Positions 1-6,040 of a DNA stretch of 8,905 bases are shown here, in pieces. The position numbers and the translations under genes were made by a program. This stretch comes from an uncultured bacterium (GTDB lineage: Bacteria; Pseudomonadota; Gammaproteobacteria; Burkholderiales; Burkholderiaceae_F): contig CAJMRV010000064.1 of assembly GCA_905215795.1 (NCBI GenBank), forward strand, positions 1-8,905, in the 5' to 3' direction. Positions within the stretch are counted from its first letter, which is position 1. Every line of letters begins with the position of its first letter. A model generated the notes under the pieces. The model saw nothing but the letters and a program-made list of their open reading frames with translations, made no database searches and was not told where the DNA came from.

Positions 1-9
1 GGGAGTCTC

Positions 10-966
10 TTACTTCTTGTAGATCTGGGAGATCTCGTCGCGGGAGAAGACTTCCTGCTTGTTGATCAGGTCGCCGAGTTCCTTGTCGTCCATGAATTCG
101 ATGTCGAGGCCGGCCTTCTTGTGCTGGGCGATGGTATCTGGATAGTGCATGGTCTTCTTGAAGGCGTCCACGTAGAAGTCGATCACTTCCTTGGGGGTGC
201 CCTTCGGGGCGACGAGGGCGCGGGCGGAACCGTACCAGTTCGGGTAGAAGCCGAGTTCGGCGAGCGTCGGGACGTCCGGGAACTTGGCGAGGCGCTTCGT
301 GTTGTAGACGCCGAGGACGCGGAAGACGGGCTTGTCGCCGGTCACGAGCTTGGCGATGTCGCCGACCTTGGCGCAGGAGAAGTCCACTTCACCCTGGCGC
401 AGGGCCAGGAGCTGGTCGGCCGTGCCGCCGTAGGGGACGGCCTTGTAGTTGAAGCCGGCCGACTTGGCGAGCAGCTGGGCGGCCGTGTGGTTGGAGGCCT
501 TCATGCCGTTGGTGGAGGCGCGCAGGTTCGGGTTGGCCTTGGCGGCGTCGACGAGCTGCTGGAGCGTCTGGTAGGGGCTGTCGGCGCGGACGACGACGAC
601 CGAGGTCTCAAGAAGGTGGTTCGCGATCGGGGTCACGTCCTTGACCGTGAACGGAGCGCGCGGCTGCGTGGCGAGCGTCGTGAAGGTCGGAAGGTTGATG
701 AAGCCGATGGTCTGGCCGTCAGCCTTGGCGCGGATCAGTTCGGACCAGCCGATCTTGCCGTCGGCGCCCGGGCGGTTGTTCACGATCAGGGGCTGACCGA
801 CGTACTTTTCAGCGTCGGCGGCGAGAAGACGGGCGCCCGTGTCGGTGCCGGAGCCGGCCTTGTAGGCGACGATGACGGTCACGTCACCCTTGGGGGCCCA
901 GGCGGAAGCCGCCATAGGAAGAGCCATGGCGACACCGGCCAGCAAAGCGATGAGCTTCTTGGACAT
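10..966 (-). CDS. tctC: Tripartite tricarboxylate transporter substrate-binding protein (TctC/Bug family)
   Basis: Periplasmic binding protein that would capture a carboxylate or similar small organic acid and deliver it to the TctA/TctB membrane pair. The 318-residue protein starts MSKK and has a typical Sec signal peptide: two lysines, a hydrophobic core at about residues 5-18, and a likely cleavage site after ASA (residue 22). The rest fits the Bug fold: VNNRPGADGKIG near residue 60, a GGTADQLLALRQGEVD segment and the late RLAKFPDVPTLAELG motif, at the usual family length. The frame is open further upstream, but I chose the ATG at 966 because AAGGAG lies 9 bases before it and the signal peptide begins there. 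The ligand cannot be read from sequence, since Bug proteins bind diverse compounds. It is the last gene of a tctB-tctA-tctC operon, whereas the classical Salmonella order is tctCBA. Family assignment is sure; substrate is unknown. Confidence 0.94.
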   Translation of the reverse strand: MSKKLIALLAGVAMALPMAASAWAPKGDVTVIVAYKAGSGTDTGARLLAADAEKYVGQPLIVNNRPGADGKIGWSELIRAKADGQTIGFINLPTFTTLATQPRAPFTVKDVTPIANHLLETSVVVVRADSPYQTLQQLVDAAKANPNLRASTNGMKASNHTAAQLLAKSAGFNYKAVPYGGTADQLLALRQGEVDFSCAKVGDIAKLVTGDKPVFRVLGVYNTKRLAKFPDVPTLAELGFYPNWYGSARALVAPKGTPKEVIDFYVDAFKKTMHYPDTIAQHKKAGLDIEFMDDKELGDLINKQEVFSRDEISQIYKK

Positions 967-975
967 GGAATAACA

Positions 976-981
976 CTCCTT
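976..981 (-). promoter_or_regulatory. Ribosome binding site of tctC
   Basis: AAGGAG on the minus strand, 9 bases before the ATG at 966. It decides the tctC start, because the reading frame stays open about 180 bases further upstream into tctA. The leader between this site and 1026 is noticeably A/T-rich compared with its surroundings, which should keep the start site unstructured. Confidence 0.8.
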
Positions 982-1026
982 GAAGGTTTGTGATTGAGAG
1001 AAGAGAAATTGTTTCTGGTTGAGGAA

Positions 1027-1057
1027 ACGGGAGTCCGCTTGGTGGGCGGGCTCCCGT
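1027..1057 (-). promoter_or_regulatory. Intercistronic hairpin between tctA and tctC
   Basis: Read on the minus strand the segment folds as ACGGGAG, one C, CCGC, a 7-base loop CCACCAA, GCGG, one A, CTCCCGT. That is an 11-pair stem with one C-A mismatch. It begins 27 bases after the tctA stop codon. It is followed only by TTCCTC, so it is a poor intrinsic terminator. A stable hairpin placed just 5' of a binding-protein message could act as a partial terminator, or as a barrier or processing site that alters the level of tctC mRNA relative to tctBA. The structure is seen directly; the function is inferred. Confidence 0.55.
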
Positions 1058-1084
1058 GAATTGTAAACGTTTTCCGCGGACGTT

Positions 1085-2584
1085 TTAGCCGTTCTTGACT
1101 TTTCTTTCCCAACGCTCCATGAGGATCGGGCTGAGGACGCCGAGAACACAGAGGGCGACCATCATCCAGCAGAGCGGGGTCGAGAAGAGGATCGAGGGGT
1201 CGCCGTCGCTCAGCAGGAGCGAGCGGCGCAGGCCGTTCTCACCGATCGGGCCGAGGATCAGGCCGAGCACGATGGCGGCGGCGTTCAGGCCGAACTTGCG
1301 CACCAGGTAGCCGATCGTGCCGAAGATGAGCATGATCACGACGTCGAAGAGGTCGTTGTGGATGGCGTAGGAGCCCACCACGCAGAGCAGGAAGATCGAC
1401 GGGATCAGGATGGCGTCGGAGAGGCGCGCGATCTGGGAGAAGCCCTTGCAGCCGAGCAGGCCGATGGCCAGCATGAAGAACTGCACGAGCACGAAGCCGG
1501 CGAAGAACGTGTAGGTCATGCCCGCGTACGTCGTGAAGAGTTCGGGGCCGGGCTGCAGGCCGTGGATGATCAGGCCGCCCATCAGGACCGCGGTCACGGA
1601 CTCGCCCGGGATGCCCAGGGTGAGCGTCGGGATGAGCGAGCCGCCCGTCACGGCGTTGTTGGCGGATTCGGAACCGGCGACGCCTTCGATGGAGCCGTGG
1701 CCGAATTCCTCCTTGTGCTTGGAGAAGCGGCGGGCTTCGTTGTAGCCCATGAAGCAGGCGATCGAGGCGCCGGCGCCCGGGAGGATGCCGATGACGTTGC
1801 CGATCACCCAGGAGCGGATCACGGTCGGGGTGATGCGCTTGATGTCCTTGAAGGAGAGCAGGAGCGAGCCCTTGAGCTTGGCGGCGCGGGCGCGTTCGAC
1901 GATGCGCGACTCGGCAAGGATGAGCACCTGGCTCATCGAGAAGAGGCCGATCAGGGCGCAGGTCACGTTGATGCCGTTGTAAAGGGAGTCCTGGCCGAAC
2001 ATGAAGCGTTCGACGCCTTCCATCGGGTCCATGCCGATCGTGGAGATCAGCAGGCCGAGAACGCCCGAGATGAGGCCCTTGAGGAGCGACTTCGAGGAGA
2101 CGCCGGCGATGACCGTGAGGCCGAAGATCGAGAGCCAGAAGTACTCGGGGCTCTTGAACTTCAGGGCGAGTTCGGCAAGGATCGGCGAGAGGAAGTAGAG
2201 CGAGACGCAGCTCAGGAGGCCGCCGGCGAAGCTCGCCACGCAGGCCACGGAGAGGGCGCGGGCCGCCTGGCCCTTGAGCGTGAGCTGGTAGCCCTCGATG
2301 GCGGTGGCGGCCGAGGCCGGGGTGCCCGGGGTGTGGATCAGGATCGCGCTGATCGAGCCGCCGAAGATGGCGCCGCAGTAGATGCCGCCGAGCACGATGA
2401 GGCCGGTGGCGGGGTCCATGCCGAAGGTGACCGGTAGGAGGAGCGCCACGCCCATGGCGGCGGAGAGGCCCGGGAGGCAGCCGATCGTGACGCCGAGCGC
2501 CGTCGACAGGAACATCGCGAGCAGGTTGATCGGGGTGAGCGCATGGAGGAAGCCGGCGCCCATGAGGGAGAGTGTTTCAAACAT
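1085..2584 (-). CDS. tctA: Tripartite tricarboxylate transporter large permease (TctA family)
   Basis: Large integral membrane subunit that forms the transport path of the tripartite tricarboxylate transporter. At 499 residues it has the standard family length and about a dozen hydrophobic segments. Both halves of the internal repeat are recognisable: CLPGLSAAMG at residues 36-45 with GGSISAILIHTPGTP at 75-89, and GILPGAGASIA at 266-276 with GSESANNAVTGG and LTLGIPGES at about 304-329. The PG-containing loops are the family hallmark and are thought to line the substrate route. The ATG at 2584 is preceded by AAGGAG (2593-2598), which overlaps the tctB stop codon, so the two genes are tightly coupled (12 bases apart). 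No frameshift or missing core motif is seen. Confidence 0.96.
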   Translation of the reverse strand: MFETLSLMGAGFLHALTPINLLAMFLSTALGVTIGCLPGLSAAMGVALLLPVTFGMDPATGLIVLGGIYCGAIFGGSISAILIHTPGTPASAATAIEGYQLTLKGQAARALSVACVASFAGGLLSCVSLYFLSPILAELALKFKSPEYFWLSIFGLTVIAGVSSKSLLKGLISGVLGLLISTIGMDPMEGVERFMFGQDSLYNGINVTCALIGLFSMSQVLILAESRIVERARAAKLKGSLLLSFKDIKRITPTVIRSWVIGNVIGILPGAGASIACFMGYNEARRFSKHKEEFGHGSIEGVAGSESANNAVTGGSLIPTLTLGIPGESVTAVLMGGLIIHGLQPGPELFTTYAGMTYTFFAGFVLVQFFMLAIGLLGCKGFSQIARLSDAILIPSIFLLCVVGSYAIHNDLFDVVIMLIFGTIGYLVRKFGLNAAAIVLGLILGPIGENGLRRSLLLSDGDPSILFSTPLCWMMVALCVLGVLSPILMERWERKVKNG

Positions 2585-2596
2585 GGTGCGGACTCC

Positions 2597-3046
2597 TTAG
2601 CTCAGGAGGATGCCGTGGGGGAGCGGCACGTTGAGGAACATCGTGAAGACGCCGTAGATCAGGGCCAGCATGGACCCCATGGCGACGAGGATCTGCCAGG
2701 GCTTGACGCGCAGGAACGCCATTGTGCCGAGCAGGTAAACGAAGCTCGAGATGTAGTAGCCCACCAGGTACATCAGGACGATGTAGCCGATGCAGCCCAG
2801 GGCCACGACGGCGAACTGGACGGGCATGAAGTCCTTGAAGAGGATGTGCATGTCGTTTTCAATGCGACGCGTCTTCATCCATTTGAAACCCTGGCGAGCG
2901 AGGTAGAGGGTGTTCAAGCCCGCCAGTGCGACGATCAGGCCCATGGGGTAGGTCTGGGCGGCCTCGGGGAGCCGGATCGTCATCACGAAAAAAAGAAGCG
3001 CGATTGCGTAGATCACCGCAATGACGCCGAAGTCTGATTTTTTCAT
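2597..3046 (-). CDS. tctB: Tripartite tricarboxylate transporter small membrane subunit (TctB family)
   Basis: Small, poorly conserved membrane partner of TctA. The protein is 149 residues with hydrophobic segments at about 7-24, 35-50, 76-98 and 117-138, a basic cytoplasmic-type loop near 51-62 (RQGF, KTRR), and the common TctB ending with a proline-glycine pair (PLPHG). Identification rests on size, topology and position directly before tctA, because TctB sequences diverge quickly. It is the first gene of the operon. The ATG at 3046 has no strong Shine-Dalgarno sequence (only weak purine stretches in GGAACTAAGTAG precede it), unlike tctA and tctC. Low initiation on tctB would agree with a lower need for this subunit, but that is inference. 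Confidence 0.9.
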   Translation of the reverse strand: MKKSDFGVIAVIYAIALLFFVMTIRLPEAAQTYPMGLIVALAGLNTLYLARQGFKWMKTRRIENDMHILFKDFMPVQFAVVALGCIGYIVLMYLVGYYISSFVYLLGTMAFLRVKPWQILVAMGSMLALIYGVFTMFLNVPLPHGILLS

Positions 3047-3061
3047 CTACTTAGTTCCGAG

Positions 3062-3086
3062 CTGTCCTCTCGATAGTCTGGGACAG
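3062..3086. promoter_or_regulatory. Inverted repeat just upstream of tctB
   Basis: CTGTCC (3062-3067) and GGACAG (3081-3086) are perfect 6-base complements separated by 13 bases. They lie 16 to 40 bases before the tctB start. In mRNA they could form a hairpin close to the weak ribosome site; in DNA they could be a binding site for a dimeric regulator. The repeat is seen directly and the role is inferred. Confidence 0.35.
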
Positions 3087-3160
3087 TAAGGTGAATCACA
3101 GCCGGAGCGACCGGGGAGGCTGCCTTCCATGGAGGCTCAACCCTCTTTTTCTGATGCAGG

Positions 3161-3177
3161 GTCCCGTCAAGCGGGAC
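3161..3177. promoter_or_regulatory. Operator-like palindrome in the tct leader
   Basis: GTCCCG-TCAAG-CGGGAC is a perfect 6+6 inverted repeat with a 5-base centre. It lies immediately downstream, on the minus strand, of a TATAAA element at 3183-3188, so it would cover the transcription start region if that element is the -10 box. This placement is typical of a repressor operator. It is not followed by a U-run, which argues against a terminator. Confidence 0.4.
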
Positions 3178-3182
3178 TGGGG

Positions 3183-3188
3183 TTTATA
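3183..3188 (-). promoter_or_regulatory. Candidate -10 element for tctBAC
   Basis: TATAAA on the minus strand matches the sigma-70 -10 consensus at five of six bases and sits inside a locally A/T-rich patch, about 137 bases before tctB. The position 17 bases upstream (GCACCC) is a poor -35. A second candidate, TACAAT at 3213-3218, has an equally weak -35 (GCCACA). I cannot choose between them from sequence alone. Confidence 0.25.
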
Positions 3189-3424
3189 CCTAAGTCGTTC
3201 CATGCGGGTGCTATTGTAGACCGAACTCGCCGCCCTGTGGCGCCTTCTTGTTAAGAAAACCCGTTTTTTACGCTTTTCCCGCCTCCTTTGACGTGGTTCA
3301 AACAACACGGTTGACCTTAACCAAACCGAGGGGACTGTCCCGAGGGAGCAAACCGTGCTAAATTCAACAGCCTGTACCACGCTCCGATCAGGACGTCCCT
3401 TTTCCACCTCCATACATAGCCGTC

Positions 3425-4132
3425 ATGCCAAACACCGTCCCTCCCCGCCACGTCGCCGTCATCATGGACGGCAACGGCCGTTGGGCCAAACGCCGCCTCC
3501 TTCCCCGGGCCGAAGGCCACCGCCGGGGACTCCAGACGCTCCACGACGTCGTCGAGGGCGCCGTCAGGGCCGGCATCGAGACGTTCACCGTGTTCGCCTT
3601 CTCAAGTGAGAACTGGCGCCGTCCCGAGCGCGAGGTGAGGCTGCTCATGGAGCTTTTCGCCTCGGGTTTGAAGAAGTGGTCCCCGGAGCTCGCACGCCAG
3701 GGCGTCTCGATCCGCGTGATCGGCGACATGACCGCGTTCTCCCCGGAGCTCCGCGCAATCATTGATGAGAGCTGCGCGCTCACGGCGGGCGGGACCCGCA
3801 TGCGCCTCAACATCGCCGCCAACTACGGCGGGCGCTGGGACCTCGTGCAGGCCGCGAAGAGCCTCGCCGCCGAAGGTGTGGAGATCACCGAGGAGGCCGT
3901 CGCCTCCCGGATGAGCGTCGCCGACGTGGACCTCCTGATCCGTACCGGCGGGGAGCACCGCCTCTCGAACTTCCTGCTCTGGCAGGCGAGCTACGCCGAG
4001 CTCTACTTCACCCCGACGCTCTGGCCCGACTTCAGTTCGGGCGGACTCGAGGAGGCCCTCGCGTGGTACCACACCCGCGAGCGCCGCTTCGGCAAGACGA
4101 GCGAGCAGCTCGTCGGGGCCGAGGCCGCTTGA
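3425..4132 (+). CDS. uppS: Undecaprenyl diphosphate synthase (cis-isoprenyl transferase)
   Basis: Cytosolic cis-prenyltransferase that adds isopentenyl diphosphate units to farnesyl diphosphate, giving the C55 lipid carrier for peptidoglycan and surface glycans. The 235-residue protein has every family landmark: VAVIMDGNGRWAKRR (residues 10-24, catalytic Asp15), HRRG at 32-35, FAFSSENWRRP at 58-67, NIAANYGGRWD at 129-139, and LLIRTGGEHRLSNF at 170-183 with Arg173, Arg179 and Ser181, then Glu192 in AELYF. These last four keep the same spacing as the substrate and magnesium ligands known in the E. coli enzyme. A histidine (178) stands where Q or L is common in RTGGE-x-R. The ATG at 3425 gives the normal short N-terminus, yet no Shine-Dalgarno sequence is visible upstream. 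The usual upstream partners pyrH and frr are absent, replaced by the divergent tct operon. Confidence 0.97.
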   Translation: MPNTVPPRHVAVIMDGNGRWAKRRLLPRAEGHRRGLQTLHDVVEGAVRAGIETFTVFAFSSENWRRPEREVRLLMELFASGLKKWSPELARQGVSIRVIGDMTAFSPELRAIIDESCALTAGGTRMRLNIAANYGGRWDLVQAAKSLAAEGVEITEEAVASRMSVADVDLLIRTGGEHRLSNFLLWQASYAELYFTPTLWPDFSSGGLEEALAWYHTRERRFGKTSEQLVGAEAA

Positions 4133-4141
4133 GCACCCCCG

Positions 4142-4158
4142 TGCGCGTCCCCCGCGCA
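4142..4158 (+). other. GC-rich hairpin directly after uppS
   Basis: TGCGCG-TCCCC-CGCGCA is a perfect 6-pair stem with a 5-base loop, starting 9 bases after the uppS stop codon. No T-run follows (TGGATGAAATCC), so it is not a classical intrinsic terminator. It may protect the 3' end of the uppS message or cause pausing. A looser structure follows at 4179-4203 (ACCC...CCCG-ATGCA-CGGG...GGGT). Confidence 0.35.
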
Positions 4159-4233
4159 TGGATGAAATCCCTTAGAAAACCCGCCCGATGCACGGGACGG
4201 GGTCTCCACGCCCTCCCTAAAAAGCGGTCGGTG

Positions 4234-4242
4234 TGATATTCT
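4234..4242 (+). promoter_or_regulatory. Candidate extended -10 promoter for cdsA
   Basis: TGATATTCT has the extended -10 form TGn followed by TATTCT (four of six consensus bases), in one of the few A/T-rich patches of the uppS-cdsA gap. No -35 box is recognisable 16-18 bases upstream, as is allowed for extended -10 promoters. If real, it would give cdsA its own transcript with a leader of about 125 bases. Confidence 0.25.
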
Positions 4243-4275
4243 CAACACAAGTCCGTGCCGTGCGCCCCTCGTGCG

Positions 4276-4320
4276 TCCGGCGGCCGGAAGCGTCCGCCCG
4301 TGTGCAGGGAGCCGTCCCTG
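4276..4320 (+). promoter_or_regulatory. Two adjacent hairpins in the cdsA leader
   Basis: The first is TCCGG-CGG-CCGGA at 4276-4288, a 5-pair stem with a 3-base loop. The second is CAGGGA-GCCG-TCCCTG at 4305-4320, a perfect 6-pair stem with a tetraloop. Both lie between the candidate promoter and the cdsA ribosome site (GGAGAG at 4359-4364). I know of no riboswitch class that these match. They could be a leader control element, or just chance pairing in GC-rich DNA. Confidence 0.35.
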
Positions 4321-4373
4321 GCGTCGGGGGAGGGCGCGCGACCTCATAGACACCCAACGGAGAGCTCCGAGAA

Positions 4374-5219
4374 ATGTTATTAATGCGAGTGATCACCGCC
4401 GTCGTCCTGCTGGCGGTCCTGACAGCCTCGATCATGATGGGCCACCTGGCCTTCGCCGCCGTCATGGCGATCGGATTCGGCGCATGCCTATATGAATGGC
4501 TCAGGATCGGCGGACTCGGCGCTAGGCCGGCCCTTCTGGTCGCCGTCATCGAGATGGTGGCCCAATTCTCGCTCTTCTGGGCCGACGCGCTCGACCGCAT
4601 CTACTGGTTCATCCTGCTGCTCTCCGCGCTGGTGACGATCGCCTGGGTGGTGATCTTCTTCGTCGAACTCCTGCACCGCCACGACGGCTTCAAGGTGACC
4701 CCGGCCGTGTGCCTGTGGTCGGCCGTGACCTTCGTGCCCGCGGCCTACCTCTCGATGCTCTACCTGCTCGACATCGGCGGCTGGGTGATGGTGCTCTCCG
4801 TGCTCCTGATCGTCTGGGGCGCTGACATCTCCGCGTACTTCTGCGGACGCGCCTGGGGCCGCCATGCGATGGCCCCCGCGATGAGCCCCAAGAAGACCAT
4901 CGAGGGCGCGCTCGGCGCCTACGTCCTCGTGATCGTGTTCTTCGTGCTCACCTACATCTTCTGCCCGGACGTGGAGGTGTTCACCAGCATGGTTTTCTCG
5001 CACTTCGGCTTCTTCACCGGCGTGGCGATCCTCGCCGCCCTCGTCGCCCTCTCGATTTCGGGCGACCTCTGGGAGTCGATGCTCAAGCGTCTCGTGGGCA
5101 TCAAGGATTCCTCGAACCTGCTCCCGGGCCACGGCGGCTTCTTCGACCGTCTCGACGCGACCCTGCCGGTGCTCCCGGCCTGCACCTTCGTGGTGCTCTG
5201 CGCGGGCGCGTTCCACTGA
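4374..5219 (+). CDS. cdsA: Phosphatidate cytidylyltransferase (CDP-diglyceride synthase)
   Basis: Inner-membrane enzyme that makes CDP-diacylglycerol from phosphatidic acid and CTP, the branch point for all membrane phospholipids. The 281-residue protein is mostly hydrophobic, with about eight membrane segments, and carries the complete CDS family signature at residues 235-261: SMLKR, then KDSSNLLPGHGG, then FFDRLD, matching the published pattern at every fixed position. The preceding WGADISAYFCGR (148-159) and SPKKTIEG (171-178) motifs are also typical. I chose the ATG at 4374 because GGAGAG sits 9 bases upstream; an in-frame ATG at 4383 would be too far from it. cdsA following uppS is the common order, but dxr, rseP and bamA, usual next neighbours in proteobacteria, do not follow here. 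Confidence 0.97.
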   Translation: MLLMRVITAVVLLAVLTASIMMGHLAFAAVMAIGFGACLYEWLRIGGLGARPALLVAVIEMVAQFSLFWADALDRIYWFILLLSALVTIAWVVIFFVELLHRHDGFKVTPAVCLWSAVTFVPAAYLSMLYLLDIGGWVMVLSVLLIVWGADISAYFCGRAWGRHAMAPAMSPKKTIEGALGAYVLVIVFFVLTYIFCPDVEVFTSMVFSHFGFFTGVAILAALVALSISGDLWESMLKRLVGIKDSSNLLPGHGGFFDRLDATLPVLPACTFVVLCAGAFH

Positions 5220-5245
5220 CGAAGCGGTCCCGAGTTTTTCCGCGG

Positions 5246-5268
5246 CGGGGAGGACACGTTCCTCCCCG
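5246..5268. other. Strong hairpin in the cdsA-yigZ gap
   Basis: CGGGGAGGA-CACGT-TCCTCCCCG is a perfect 9-pair GC-rich stem with a 5-base loop, 26 bases after the cdsA stop codon. A T-run (5235-5239) lies before it, not after it, on the plus strand, and the minus-strand side also has no U-run. It is therefore not a standard terminator in either direction. It may stabilise the cdsA 3' end or slow transcription into the next gene. Confidence 0.45.
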
Positions 5269-5371
5269 GCCATGAAATCCCTCCCCGGCGGTGTTTCACC
5301 GTTTCGTGCGAATCGAAACAGCGTGCAAGCACCGCTTGTCGTATCGGGAGGTCCACCCCATATGGAGTCAC

Positions 5372-6013
5372 ATGTCCCCCCTGGTTCCCAATCTCGCTCC
5401 CGGTCAGACCCATTCCGCCGAAACGGTTGTCAAGCGCTCGCGCTTCATCGCCACGGCCGCGCGCGTGCGTTCGCCCGAGGAGGCGAAGGCGTTCATCGAC
5501 TCGATCCGGCGTGAACACGCCTCGGCCACGCACAACTGCTGGGCCTTCTGCGCGGGACCCGCGGGCGACACCGCCCAGGTGGGCGCGAGCGACGACGGGG
5601 AGCCCCAGGGCACCGCGGGGCGTCCGATGCTCACCGTGCTCCTCAACTCCGGCGTGGGCGAGATCGCCTGCGTGGTGACCCGCTACTTCGGTGGGACGCT
5701 CCTCGGAACGGGCGGCCTCGTGCGCGCCTATCAGGGCGCCGTCAAGGAGGTCCTCGAAGGACTGCCCACGACCGAGGAGACCGAACTCTCGCGCGTGCTC
5801 GTCTCGGTGGACGTATCGCTTGCGGACGCCGTCACGAACCTCCTCGGGAGGCTCGACGCGAAGGTCGTCTCGAGCGACTTCTCGTTTGACGCCGCCTTTG
5901 AGGCCGAACTCGTCCCCGAACGCCTCCCCGAACTCGAGGAGGGCGTCGCCATCCTCTCGAGCGGCGAGGGCCTCGTCGAGGTGCTCGACGACGAGGAGGA
6001 AGGGGACCTCTAA
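5372..6013 (+). CDS. yigZ: YigZ/IMPACT family protein (UPF0029 plus DUF1949)
   Basis: Conserved two-domain protein of the YigZ/IMPACT family. The eukaryotic member IMPACT modulates translation control, while the bacterial role is poorly defined and tied to nucleic-acid or ribosome-related functions. From the ATG at 5372 it has 213 residues, the family's usual size. The N-terminal domain shows KRSRFIA (21-27), HNCWAF (54-59), SDDGEPQGTAGRPML (73-87) and the UPF0029 signature VVTRYFGGTLLGTGGLVRAY (101-120). The C-terminal half (about 138-205) fits DUF1949 and ends in an acidic tail DDEEEGD. The frame is open 81 bases further upstream, but that extension looks unlike the family. GGAG lies only 4 bases before the chosen ATG, which is tight; GGGAGG at 5346-5351 is better placed for an out-of-frame ATG at 5362. 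The metallophosphoesterase gene follows 27 bases downstream, so co-transcription is likely. Confidence 0.93.
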   Translation: MSPLVPNLAPGQTHSAETVVKRSRFIATAARVRSPEEAKAFIDSIRREHASATHNCWAFCAGPAGDTAQVGASDDGEPQGTAGRPMLTVLLNSGVGEIACVVTRYFGGTLLGTGGLVRAYQGAVKEVLEGLPTTEETELSRVLVSVDVSLADAVTNLLGRLDAKVVSSDFSFDAAFEAELVPERLPELEEGVAILSSGEGLVEVLDDEEEGDL

Positions 6014-6040
6014 CGTTTTCACTTCAGGAAGGTTTTTTCC

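Larger units (their letters stand above)
3047..3424. other. Divergent intergenic region between tctBAC and uppS
   Basis: This 378-base stretch separates two divergent operons and should hold promoters for both. No convincing coding frame is present; the short open frames here lack starts with ribosome sites and overlap one another. It has more A/T runs than the flanking genes (for example around 3255-3280). I see minus-strand -10-like elements at 3213-3218 (TACAAT) and 3183-3188 (TATAAA), a plus-strand extended -10-like TGCTAAATT at 3356-3364, and four dyads built on GGAC/GTCC (3062-3086, 3161-3177, 3331-3341, 3391-3398). None of the -10 candidates has a good -35 partner at standard spacing, which would fit activator-dependent promoters. 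Confidence 0.6.

Noticed and set aside
1358..2437. A 359-codon plus-strand open frame opposite tctA, and a similar one opposite tctC (121-993).
   Set aside because: Low-complexity D/E/G/A/R-rich translations, no recognisable domain, and fully covered by tctA or tctC on the other strand.
3331..3341. GGGACTGTCCC between the operons resembles the insertion-sequence tip GAACTGTCCCC, suggesting an old element scar.
   Set aside because: Only about eight bases match, no transposase remnant or second end is nearby, and the site is better explained as one of several local dyads.
4142..4158. Hairpin after uppS considered as an intrinsic terminator.
   Set aside because: No T-run follows the stem, unlike the clear terminator at 7236-7262.
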